DNA of 33,867 nucleotides, taken from the NCBI GenBank assembly GCA_945870145.1, contig CAMBQV010000011.1, positions 1 to 33,867 of the forward strand. Direction: 5' to 3'. The notes beneath the pieces are model-generated. The model was not told the origin of the DNA. It searched no databases and saw only the letters and a program-made list of their open reading frames with translations. Positions 1 to 7,548 of the stretch are shown here, piece by piece. Each line of letters begins with the position of its first letter. Position 1 is the first letter of the stretch. The position numbers and the translations under genes were made by a program. The stretch is from Akkermansia muciniphila. Its GTDB lineage: Bacteria; Verrucomicrobiota; Kiritimatiellia; RFP12; UBA1067.

Positions 1-1
1 T

Positions 2-247
2 GTTGAGAACCAGATCCAGTTGACCATGGATGTGGTGAAGGCTATTTTAGAGTCGCGTGGCATGAGCTGGGCAGATACAACCCGCGCCATTATGTATCTC
101 AAGAAACCGGAATATATGCCCATCTGGCAGGCATGGCTTCAGAGGAACAACCTGACAGCCCTGCCGATGGTGACCATCGAGGCAGATGTGTGCCGGGATG
201 ATCTTTTGGTGGAACTTGAATTGGATGCTGTGAAAAAGAACGTGTGA
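2..247 (+). CDS. C-terminal part of a RidA/YjgF/YER057c/UK114-family protein (5' end outside window)
   Basis: Frame open from base 2: VENQIQLTMDVVKAILESRGMSWADTTRAIMYLKKPEY...; RidA-like 'ENQ..... ILE..G.s..D....' pattern and C-terminal V.IEA.VCR.dLLVElE. Confidence 0.55.
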   Translation, partial: VENQIQLTMDVVKAILESRGMSWADTTRAIMYLKKPEYMPIWQAWLQRNNLTALPMVTIEADVCRDDLLVELELDAVKKNV

Positions 248-1002
248 GCGTGATGAAGAGACTCTTGAACAGATTTCTGAGCCTAAGCGTTGCAGCGTGG
301 CTCTGCATCCTCCTTTCATTCGGCTCGATCGCGTTGGCGTGTCTGGGTGCGACTCGGGCAGGGGAGTGGATGTCCAGACTCCCCAATCTGATCGGTATTG
401 CAGTTTTGACCTTGGGCATTGCGATCACTAGCGTACGGGCGCTCTTCCGCAGACGTTTTGATTCTGCGCTCTTCCATGGCGGGTGCGTCTTAATTATGGG
501 GGGTTGGCTCGTGGGGCAGGTCGCCCTCCGTGTCGCCTCGCCAGAGAACCCTGCGAATGGTCTCATGGCGATGATAGATGGAGAAATGTCGGATCAGCTC
601 TTCCAAGGGGCTCGACTCGAAAAGCTTGTCGGCCGTGTTCCCTTTACAGTCAAACTTGAAAAATTCACAGTGGAACGTTATCCCGCGCGGGATCCTCAAC
701 ACGAAGCTCCTGTACGCGAGTATAGTAGTCGCGTGACTATCCAAGAGCGTAATAAACCCGCACGTGTCGAGAATATACGTGTAAACCATCCTGCCATTGT
801 CCAAGGCTTTTATATTTACCAGATGAGCTGGGGACAAACACAAGATCGTTGGGGCAATCCTGTGAATTATACGGTGCTGCAATTTAAGCGCGACCCAGGA
901 CTTCTGAGTGTTTATTCTGGCTTTGGCCTGCTCTTTGTGGGTGCGTTCTGGTTTGCTGCGCGCTGTTTCCGTCTTAAGCGAGGAGGTGTGGCATGTCTGT
1001 GA
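244..1002 (+). CDS. ResB-like cytochrome c biogenesis protein
   Basis: Hydrophobic N-terminus, 'VNHPAIVQGFYIYQMSWG' ResB-like segment, followed by a CcsA-like gene; GTG start, 4-nt overlap with upstream CDS. Confidence 0.7.
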   Translation: MSVMKRLLNRFLSLSVAAWLCILLSFGSIALACLGATRAGEWMSRLPNLIGIAVLTLGIAITSVRALFRRRFDSALFHGGCVLIMGGWLVGQVALRVASPENPANGLMAMIDGEMSDQLFQGARLEKLVGRVPFTVKLEKFTVERYPARDPQHEAPVREYSSRVTIQERNKPARVENIRVNHPAIVQGFYIYQMSWGQTQDRWGNPVNYTVLQFKRDPGLLSVYSGFGLLFVGAFWFAARCFRLKRGGVACL

Positions 1003-1799
1003 AATGGACACCCCAAGGTTTGTTAATCTATGCGACCATGGCCGCCTTCTTGTTGGCTGTCATCCTCCTCAGGACAGAGCGCAAGGCGTTAGGCCGCGGT
1101 TTTTGGTTTTCGGGTTTTGTTTTTGCAACTGCGGCGGTCGTCTTTCGCGGGATTCATACGGGCCATCCTCCGATGCAGAACCTCTTTGAGTTTTTTCTTT
1201 GCATGGCCGCCTTCCTCTGGCCCTTGGCCCAGTTGAGCCGCTATCAGACCGGCTCGGATACGGATTTTCAGGATGCGCTCTTGGGGCTCCTCATTCTCGT
1301 TCCAGCAGGCTTTGTCTTTGACGAGGAACGTCGCATGCTTCCGCCAGCGCTCCAGAGTCCGCTCTTCATCCCGCATGTGGGGAGCTATGTGGCGGCCTAT
1401 ATTATCCTCGCGCGTTCCGCCTTCATGGCCATCCCGCTCTTCAGGTGTGCTGGTCCATTGACGGAGGATCATCCGCGCTTCCTTGAGATTTCGCGGGCGG
1501 ATGCGGTCTCGCGTCAGACTGCGGCCATGGGCTTTGTGCTGATGACCGTCGGACTCTTTCTCGGCTCCATCTGGGGAAAGATCTGCTGGGGACACTACTG
1601 GCAGTGGGATCCCAAAGAGATGTGGTCGCTGGCGACGTGGTTCATGTATGCGGCTTACTTCCATCTCAGGCTCCGCAACGGCCTTCGCAATCCACTCCTA
1701 CTCGCGATTCTGCTCTGGCTCGGCTTTCTCTTTGTCGTCTTGACGCTGACCTGGATTAATGTCTCACGGCTCTTCTCAGGCATGCATACGTACGCGTGA
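993..1799 (+). CDS. ccsA: CcsA-type cytochrome c assembly protein
   Basis: WWD-like segment 'GKICWGHYWQWDPKEMWSLATWFMYAAYFHLRL', multiple TM segments, overlaps the ResB-like CDS. Confidence 0.85.
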   Translation: MSVKWTPQGLLIYATMAAFLLAVILLRTERKALGRGFWFSGFVFATAAVVFRGIHTGHPPMQNLFEFFLCMAAFLWPLAQLSRYQTGSDTDFQDALLGLLILVPAGFVFDEERRMLPPALQSPLFIPHVGSYVAAYIILARSAFMAIPLFRCAGPLTEDHPRFLEISRADAVSRQTAAMGFVLMTVGLFLGSIWGKICWGHYWQWDPKEMWSLATWFMYAAYFHLRLRNGLRNPLLLAILLWLGFLFVVLTLTWINVSRLFSGMHTYA

Positions 1800-1822
1800 A
1801 GCCTGCCGCCCGGGGGCGGAGA

Positions 1823-1855
1823 AGTAGCAGTAGGCAGTAGCAGTTGGCAGTTAAT
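1823..1855. repeat. Degenerate heptamer array, AGTNGGC family: AGTAGC|AGTAGGC|AGTAGC|AGTTGGC|AGTTAAT
   Basis: Direct reading; 6/7-nt periodicity, intergenic, 24 nt after ccsA stop. Confidence 0.85.
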
Positions 1856-1887
1856 GCCCAGGGGACAAACGAAGGAATAACTGTATT

Positions 1888-1964
1888 GCACAAAGTCACA
1901 AGGCCACAAAGTTAAGAAATGAAGCTTCAGTCTTGAATTTCTTTGTGGCTTCGTGGCTTTGTGC
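1888..1964. repeat. Inverted pair of 8-nt periodic arrays, CCACAAAG family, forming one long imperfect hairpin
   Basis: Left GCACAAAG|TCACAAGG|CCACAAAG (1888-1911); right CTTTGTGG|CTTCGTGG|CTTTGTGC (1941-1964), reverse complement GCACAAAG|CCACGAAG|CCACAAAG; centre GAAGCTTC (1921-1928). Confidence 0.85.
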
Positions 1965-1998
1965 GAGATAATTTAGCCAAGTTATCAGCAAGGAGTCT

Positions 1999-2949
1999 AT
2001 GGGCACTTTTTCAAAATCACAAGCGACGAAGGCGATGTTGATCGTCTTGTTGGGTCTTTTTTCAGCACAAGGTGCAGAGGAGAAACGTATGGAAAAAAAA
2101 TATCGCGAGTTGACCTCGGAAGAGGCGCGTGTCATTCTTAAAAAAGGAACGGAAGCCCCTTTCACCGGCAAGTATGAGAAGGCCAAGGAGCCCGGCGTCT
2201 ATACGTGCAGACAGTGTGGCGCGGCACTTTATCGTGCCGAGGATAAGTTTGTCGCCCATTGCGGCTGGCCGGCTTTTGATGACGAGATCCCAGGCGCGGT
2301 CCGTCGCGAAGCGGATGCGGATGGCCGACGCACAGAGATTCTCTGCGCATCCTGTGGTGGCCATTTGGGACACATCTTCTTGGGCGAAGCGCTGACAAAG
2401 AAGAATGTTCGTCATTGCGTCAACTCAATATCCATGGATTTTGTTGCAGAAAAAAATCTGGATATTCCTTTTAAACGTGCTGTTTTTGCAGGAGGCTGTT
2501 TTTGGGGTGTTGAGTACTATCTGCAAAAAGCAAAGGGCGTCATTCAGGCCGTCAGTGGTTATACAGGCGGTACGGTTGAAAATCCAACCTATGAAGAGGT
2601 TTGTCGCAAGAAGACGGGCCATGTCGAGGCGGTCGAGGTTCTCTATGATCCCCAGCAGACTAATTATGAGACTCTAGCCCGGCTCTTCTTTGAGATCCAT
2701 GATCCGACCCAGGCGAATGGGCAAGGGCCTGATCTTGGCGAACAGTATCTTTCAGTCCTCTGCTACAAGGACAAAGAAGAGAAGTCGGTGGCCGAGAAGC
2801 TGATCGGTTTGCTCAAGGAAAAGGGGCTTCAGGTGGCGACACGTGTCGAGCCAGCCAAAACCTTCTGGAAGGCTGAGAGCCGCCATCAGGACTACTATTT
2901 TGTTACCGGCAAGCAACCCTACTGCCACCGTCCCGAAAAAAGATTCTAA
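1999..2949 (+). CDS. msrAB: Fused methionine sulfoxide reductase B-A, possibly exported
   Basis: MsrB half: CRQCG, CASCGGHLGHIF, RHCVNSISMDF; MsrA half: AVFAGGCFWGVEYYLQKAKGV...SGYTGG; N-terminal hydrophobic stretch MLIVLLGLFSAQGA resembles a signal peptide. Confidence 0.92.
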   Translation: MGTFSKSQATKAMLIVLLGLFSAQGAEEKRMEKKYRELTSEEARVILKKGTEAPFTGKYEKAKEPGVYTCRQCGAALYRAEDKFVAHCGWPAFDDEIPGAVRREADADGRRTEILCASCGGHLGHIFLGEALTKKNVRHCVNSISMDFVAEKNLDIPFKRAVFAGGCFWGVEYYLQKAKGVIQAVSGYTGGTVENPTYEEVCRKKTGHVEAVEVLYDPQQTNYETLARLFFEIHDPTQANGQGPDLGEQYLSVLCYKDKEEKSVAEKLIGLLKEKGLQVATRVEPAKTFWKAESRHQDYYFVTGKQPYCHRPEKRF

Positions 2950-3042
2950 ACGCTTAACGTCCAACGCTTAACGCTAAACGTTTAAGTGGATGCATTTGAT
3001 ACTTCAGCGTTGAGCGTTAAAAGTTCAGCGTTGAGCGTTCTA
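2946..3042. repeat. Inverted pair of exact-7-nt-period arrays (6 units per arm), CNNAACG/CGTTNAN family
   Basis: Left 2946-2987: CTAAACG CTTAACG TCCAACG CTTAACG CTAAACG TTTAAGT; right 3001-3042: ACTTCAG CGTTGAG CGTTAAA AGTTCAG CGTTGAG CGTTCTA; first unit contains the msrAB stop codon TAA (2947-2949). Confidence 0.9.
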
Positions 3043-3057
3043 AATATAAGTTTTCGT

Positions 3058-3087
3058 TTGCAATCGCCAAGAAGAAGGGCGTATACT
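3058..3087 (+). promoter_or_regulatory. Putative sigma70-type promoter for the lipoprotein pair (TTGCAA-N18-TATACT)
   Basis: -35-like TTGCAA 3058-3063, -10-like TATACT 3082-3087, 18-nt spacer; CDS starts at 3140 with AGGAGGG upstream. Confidence 0.45.
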
Positions 3088-3139
3088 ACGCACATTATTT
3101 TTTTCATAATAACAAGCTATCAGACAAGCAGGAGGGTTT

Positions 3140-3574
3140 ATGAATTATAGTCGTGCCGGAGGGATCCTTCTTTTTCTCTTGTTACTCGGGACAGGCTGTG
3201 TCAACGTGCAGAAGACCAGCAATGCGGCTCTGTACAACCTAGAGGTTCTTGAAGCAGAGGGAAAGCCCCAAGAGGTCATCACGGTCTCCAACTATGGTTA
3301 CTACCTCTTCAATTTTTTTCCGATCTTCTGCGGCAACACCATGGAGGGACGTATCGGCAACACGGTCTGGTTTCAGAATCATGTAACACTCGAACGGACA
3401 CAGGGAGTCATGATACGAGAGATCAAGGAGCAAAAGCCTTTAGTGACCAATCTGCAGACGCACTCGTATGAAACGTGTTTCTTCAGCGTAATTCCCTATA
3501 TCGGAAACTCATTGGGAATTATCTGGTACAAACAAATCGACCTCTCCGCTGTTCTCGTCAAGGCCAAGAAATAA
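3140..3574 (+). CDS. Small lipoprotein of unknown function with NYGYYLF motif (paralog 1)
   Basis: Lipobox-like LLLLGTGC; strong RBS aggaggg; shares NYGYYLFxFxP...G and VTNL with the downstream CDS. Confidence 0.75.
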   Translation: MNYSRAGGILLFLLLLGTGCVNVQKTSNAALYNLEVLEAEGKPQEVITVSNYGYYLFNFFPIFCGNTMEGRIGNTVWFQNHVTLERTQGVMIREIKEQKPLVTNLQTHSYETCFFSVIPYIGNSLGIIWYKQIDLSAVLVKAKK

Positions 3575-3586
3575 GGAGCCCCTCCC

Positions 3587-3982
3587 ATGAAAAAACTATT
3601 AAAGAGTGCTTTGGTCCTGACGCTCCTTCTCTGCCTCTCGGGTTGTGCAACGGTAAAGATGGCCCGTAACTTTGAAGGACTCCGCGTGGATGATGGGGCC
3701 AAACCCGTTGCCTCGGTGGCCATTGAGAATTATGGTTACTACCTCTTCGGTTTTATCCCGCTGATCGCGGGCGAACCTCGTTATCCGAATGCGCCGCTGT
3801 GTACGCTCTTCAGCGACTCAGTGACTCCACAGAACAATATGATGATGCTCGCGAAGACCGCCCAGAAGACAGGAGCTAAAAAGGTTACAAACCTGCGCGT
3901 CTATGAATCGTGGACAGGGTCCTTCTCCTTCTGGGTCGTCTGGCAAAAACAACTTTATACAGGAGCGCTCCTGACCGAATGA
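3587..3982 (+). CDS. Small lipoprotein of unknown function with NYGYYLF motif (paralog 2)
   Basis: Lipobox-like LLCLSGC; 'VASVAIENYGYYLFGFIPLIAGEP'; 12-nt gap from paralog 1. Confidence 0.75.
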   Translation: MKKLLKSALVLTLLLCLSGCATVKMARNFEGLRVDDGAKPVASVAIENYGYYLFGFIPLIAGEPRYPNAPLCTLFSDSVTPQNNMMMLAKTAQKTGAKKVTNLRVYESWTGSFSFWVVWQKQLYTGALLTE

Positions 3983-5196
3983 GCTTGGAACTGCTCGCAC
4001 CCGCAGGCGACATGACCTGCCTTCAGGCGGCCCTCGATGCAGGTGCCGACGCTGTCTATCTTGGCCTCGAGTCGCTGAACATGCGCCAACTGGCCACGCG
4101 TAATTTTACGCGAGAGACTTTACCAGAGGCTTCGGCTCGCTGTCGCGCCCGAAAGGTGAAGCTCTATTTGACGCTGAACAGCATCCTCTACGAAGACGAG
4201 CTTCCCGAACTGGAGTCGCTCCTGCGTTTTGCCCAGCCCTTGATTGATGCGGCTATTGTTGCAGACTGGGCTGCCATCACTGCGTGTAAGCGTCTCGGAG
4301 TTCCCTTTCATATCTCTACGCAAATGTCCTGCTCCAACTCGGTTGCTGCGCGCGTTCTCGTCGAACAGGGGGCCAGTCGTATCGTCTTGGCACGCGAGTG
4401 TTCGCTGGACGAGGTGGCAGCCATTGCCCAGAGCGGCATAGAAGTTGAAACCTTTGTGCATGGCGCGATTTGCGTGGCCATCGCCGGACGTTGCCTGCTC
4501 TCCCATGAGGCGTATGGCTGTTCCAGCAGTCGAGGCGAGTGTCATCAACCGTGTCGGCGCGAGTTTTTGATTAAGGAGCTTCGCGAGGGAGAGAACGCGA
4601 ATGCGGAATTCATTGTGCAACCTCATACCGTCCTCTCGGCACGAGACCTCTGTTCGCTCCCCTTCATGGACAAGTTGATAGCGGCAGGTATCACCTCCTT
4701 CAAAATCGAGGGACGTGCTCGTAACCCTGAATATGTAAAGACCGTGGTGACCGCCTATCGTCGAGCCATAGAGGCGGTGCAGGCGGGCTGTTTTGATGCG
4801 CCTCTCGTGGAGACACTCTTGGCGGAGTGCGCCAAGGTCTATCATCGCGAGTTCGGCGTCGGCCTCTTTTATGGTCGTCCCGGCGCGGGCCAGTTCACCA
4901 ACACAGACCTTAATCAAGCCACCCAAAAGAAACTCTACGTCGGGTTAGTTCAGAATTACTATGCAAGAGCTCAGATGGTGCAGGTCGTGATCCAGGATCA
5001 AGCGATCACGCTCGGAGACACCCTCGCAATCCATGGCGAGACCACAGGCGTGGTGGAGGTGAGCATCACGGAGCTAAGGCGTGACGAAGAAGTCCTTGCG
5101 CGCGCTGAACGCGGCACGTGGATCACCTTCCCCTGTGAGCAGCGCGTACGCACAGGCGACAAGGTCTACGTTGTGCGAGAGAGCGGGATTGGATAG
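3979..5196 (+). CDS. Peptidase U32 family protein (TrhP/YegQ-like or related)
   Basis: MSLELLAPAGDMTCLQAALDAGADAVYLG; VHGAICVAIAGRCLLSHEAYGCSSSRGECHQPCRREF; FKIEGRARNPEYVKTVVTAYRRAIEA. ATG at 3979 overlaps previous stop (ATGA); the track start at 3910 is an extension. Confidence 0.88.
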   Translation: MSLELLAPAGDMTCLQAALDAGADAVYLGLESLNMRQLATRNFTRETLPEASARCRARKVKLYLTLNSILYEDELPELESLLRFAQPLIDAAIVADWAAITACKRLGVPFHISTQMSCSNSVAARVLVEQGASRIVLARECSLDEVAAIAQSGIEVETFVHGAICVAIAGRCLLSHEAYGCSSSRGECHQPCRREFLIKELREGENANAEFIVQPHTVLSARDLCSLPFMDKLIAAGITSFKIEGRARNPEYVKTVVTAYRRAIEAVQAGCFDAPLVETLLAECAKVYHREFGVGLFYGRPGAGQFTNTDLNQATQKKLYVGLVQNYYARAQMVQVVIQDQAITLGDTLAIHGETTGVVEVSITELRRDEEVLARAERGTWITFPCEQRVRTGDKVYVVRESGIG

Positions 5197-5228
5197 TAGG
5201 CAGTTGGCAGTAGCAGTAGGCAGTCACC
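5195..5228. repeat. AGTNGGC-family array: AGTAGGC|AGTTGGC|AGTAGC|AGTAGGC|AGTCACC
   Basis: Direct reading; first unit overlaps the U32 TAG stop (5194-5196). Confidence 0.88.
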
Positions 5229-5292
5229 TCTTGCGTCCTTTTGTCCTGCTATCCTTTTATCAAAATTAATTTGTACATTCTTAAAGGGCTCT

Positions 5293-5319
5293 GCCCACTG
5301 CCGACTGCTACTGCCTACT
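5293..5319. repeat. AGTNGGC-family array on the minus strand: GCCCACT|GCCGACT|GCTACT|GCCTACT
   Basis: Reverse complement AGTAGGC|AGTAGC|AGTCGGC|AGTGGGC; contains the TAG stop (5315-5317) of the minus-strand CDS; inverted partner of 5195-5228. Confidence 0.88.
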
Positions 5320-6013
5320 GCGCTGCCACGGGCGCGAGGTCAGTCCGATGCTTCACGATCTCCTCGACGATCTGGGTGATGCCGGCGTAGTGCCAGCCAT
5401 CGAGCGTGAGCTTCTTATTGTTGGCGCATACGAGACGGACAATGCCCTTCTCTTTCCACTGGGACCAGTCAACAGAGACAATATCGGTGTAGTCAAGAGG
5501 TTGGGAACCGATGCTTGTTCCGCTCAAACCCTGCTCATCCGCACTAAACTGCCGCGTCGCCCGAAAGGCGATTACACCAAAGGCTAGAAGTCCGAAAATA
5601 AGGGTGATACCTGCTTGTACAAATTGCGTTGTGAGATCTTGCTCAGAGTAGACGGGCTTTTTAAAAAGGTCTGTCAAGTGTTTGGCTTGCGCCTCACGCG
5701 CGGCCGTGTCGTTGGCTAGCTCCTTGGACAACTTTAATTCGCCCATCTTTTTGACGAGCTTGGAGGGTGCGCTCGCGCCTTTCTTTGCAAAGAGGAGATC
5801 CAAGGGCGTCTTGCCGTCCTCGTCGCGGTCAAGCCAAGCCGTGACCGTGAGATTCGTGGCGAGTAACTCCTGGCGAACCGACTCCAGGGTTGTGTTGACC
5901 TTCGGATAGGCTTTGGCGCCGTCATAGATGGACCAGAGGCAGATGCCAACCATCATGGCACCCACACCCAGTATACGGAACGCGTACTCACGATTCAGTT
6001 TGGTTGTGATCAT
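5315..6013 (-). CDS. Hypothetical membrane protein (two predicted TM segments)
   Basis: ILGVGAMMVGICLWSIYDG and FVQAGITLIFGLLAFGVIAF hydrophobic segments; C-terminal soluble region. Confidence 0.7.
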   Translation of the reverse strand: MITTKLNREYAFRILGVGAMMVGICLWSIYDGAKAYPKVNTTLESVRQELLATNLTVTAWLDRDEDGKTPLDLLFAKKGASAPSKLVKKMGELKLSKELANDTAAREAQAKHLTDLFKKPVYSEQDLTTQFVQAGITLIFGLLAFGVIAFRATRQFSADEQGLSGTSIGSQPLDYTDIVSVDWSQWKEKGIVRLVCANNKKLTLDGWHYAGITQIVEEIVKHRTDLAPVAAQ

Positions 6014-6026
6014 CTTGGACTCTCCA

Positions 6027-7403
6027 TTACTGTGCTAATTCCTGTACCATGAGGGATGACCACGTCATGCACTGCACCAGTTGATCAATGCCGAACGATT
6101 CGTTTGGACAGTGAATCTTGTCCTCTTCACGGCCGAAGCCGACTAAGAGAGGTGCAGCTCCTGAGACACGTTGTAAGGTGGCGACGATCGGAATTGAGGC
6201 GCCCTCCCAACGGAAAAGCGCACCACGAGAATCCATCTCGCCCAGTACCTGAGAGGCCAAGCGGAAGATCGGCGAATTGAGGGGGAGCCTAAAACCTGGA
6301 GCCCCTCGGCATGCTTCAGAAAACACAAGTTTCATGCCACGCGGACAATGGGACTCCAGATGTTTCTGCACCGCGAGATAGGTCTCGGCAGGAATTTGAT
6401 CTGGGACGAGGCGCATGCTGATCTTGGCCAAAGCTGAGGCGGGGATGACGGTCTTGGATCCTGGGCCACCATAGCCTGTGTGAATGCCGTTAATCTCGAT
6501 GGTCGGCTGAAAACTGCCGCGTAACATCATGTTGACTCCCGCTGCGCCGCCTGCAGGAGGACACCCGACCTCCTGCTCGTACTGTTCATCAGAGAGGGCA
6601 GCCTTAATCGCGTGGTCATGCTCCTCCTGACTGGGGGGACGCACACGGTCACTGAATCCTTCGACAGCAATGGAGCCATCGGGATTGTGCAAAGAGGCGA
6701 GTAACGCGGCCATGCCCTGTGCTGGATTGGGAGAGACCCCGCCATGCACGCCCGAGTGCAGATCGTGCTCAGGGCCTGTCAGGGTAATGGTGAAGTGCTG
6801 GACGCCACGAAGCCCGGCAACAATCGAAGGCTGCTTATTGGGGCCGCTCGAGGTATCAGAGACCATCAAGACATCGGCTTGAAGACGTGAGGCGATCTGG
6901 GGTGCTAAGAGAGAAAGTGCTTCGCTTCCGCTCTCTTCCTGCCCTTCGAGGAGGATTTTCAGCGTGGGCAGGGGCTTGCCTGCCTCGATCAGCGCTTTGA
7001 TACCCTGGAGAACGCCGAAGACCTGCCCTTTGTTGTCCTGCGCGCCACGCGCATAGACGCGGCCATCGATCAGCGTAGGCTCGAAAGGGGGAGTCTTCCA
7101 TTCCGGCAAGGGGTCTTCTGGTTGGACATCGTAGTGTCCGTAGAAGAGGACGTTCATGGCAGTATTCTCGCCGAGGCGTTCGGCAAAAAGTACGGGCACT
7201 GGACGCCCGGAATCGGGCGTTAGGAGCTCGACATCAAAACCGAGGGGGCGTAAAAACTGCTTGAGCCACGTCGCGCACCGCGCGCAGTCGCCCAGCCGTT
7301 TCGGATCGGTCCCGATGGTGGGAAGTCGCAAAAGTTCAAACAACTCGTCCAGAATAGTCTGGCGGTTTTTATCAAAATAGTCTTGAGCAAATTGTGCATT
7401 CAT
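6027..7403 (-). CDS. M20-family dipeptidase/metallopeptidase
   Basis: VLFYGHYDVQPEDPLPEWKTPPFEPTLIDGRVYARGAQDNKGQ; LLEGQEESGSEAL; TGYGGPGSKTVIPASALAKISMRLVP. ATG at 7401-7403 (MNAQFAQDYFDKNRQ) preferred over the track start. Confidence 0.92.
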   Translation of the reverse strand: MNAQFAQDYFDKNRQTILDELFELLRLPTIGTDPKRLGDCARCATWLKQFLRPLGFDVELLTPDSGRPVPVLFAERLGENTAMNVLFYGHYDVQPEDPLPEWKTPPFEPTLIDGRVYARGAQDNKGQVFGVLQGIKALIEAGKPLPTLKILLEGQEESGSEALSLLAPQIASRLQADVLMVSDTSSGPNKQPSIVAGLRGVQHFTITLTGPEHDLHSGVHGGVSPNPAQGMAALLASLHNPDGSIAVEGFSDRVRPPSQEEHDHAIKAALSDEQYEQEVGCPPAGGAAGVNMMLRGSFQPTIEINGIHTGYGGPGSKTVIPASALAKISMRLVPDQIPAETYLAVQKHLESHCPRGMKLVFSEACRGAPGFRLPLNSPIFRLASQVLGEMDSRGALFRWEGASIPIVATLQRVSGAAPLLVGFGREEDKIHCPNESFGIDQLVQCMTWSSLMVQELAQ

Positions 7404-7440
7404 GGTGCGTGAGTATACCAAAAACAATAAAGAGTCTCAA

Positions 7441-7470
7441 GGGGACACTTTTTTACTCCAAAAGTGGGTC
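7441..7470. repeat. Small imperfect hairpin GGGGACACTTTT...AAAAGTGGGTC between divergent genes
   Basis: CACTTTT (7446-7452) pairs with AAAAGTG (7460-7466). Confidence 0.4.
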
Positions 7471-7548
7471 AATTTTTGGTTAAATACTACCTCTTCTTTA
7501 TTGAACCTTTAAAGCAGAGCTAGACAACAACAAGTCGGTGAATGGATT

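Noticed and set aside
1069-1664. Alternative-frame ORFs across ccsA
   Set aside because: Overlap a clear CcsA reading frame and lack recognisable motifs.
4120-4926. 268-aa minus-strand ORF opposite the U32 gene
   Set aside because: Antisense shadow of a recognisable gene, no family motif.
7428-7548. T-box leader for valS
   Set aside because: No T-box consensus or long structured leader found in the short gap.
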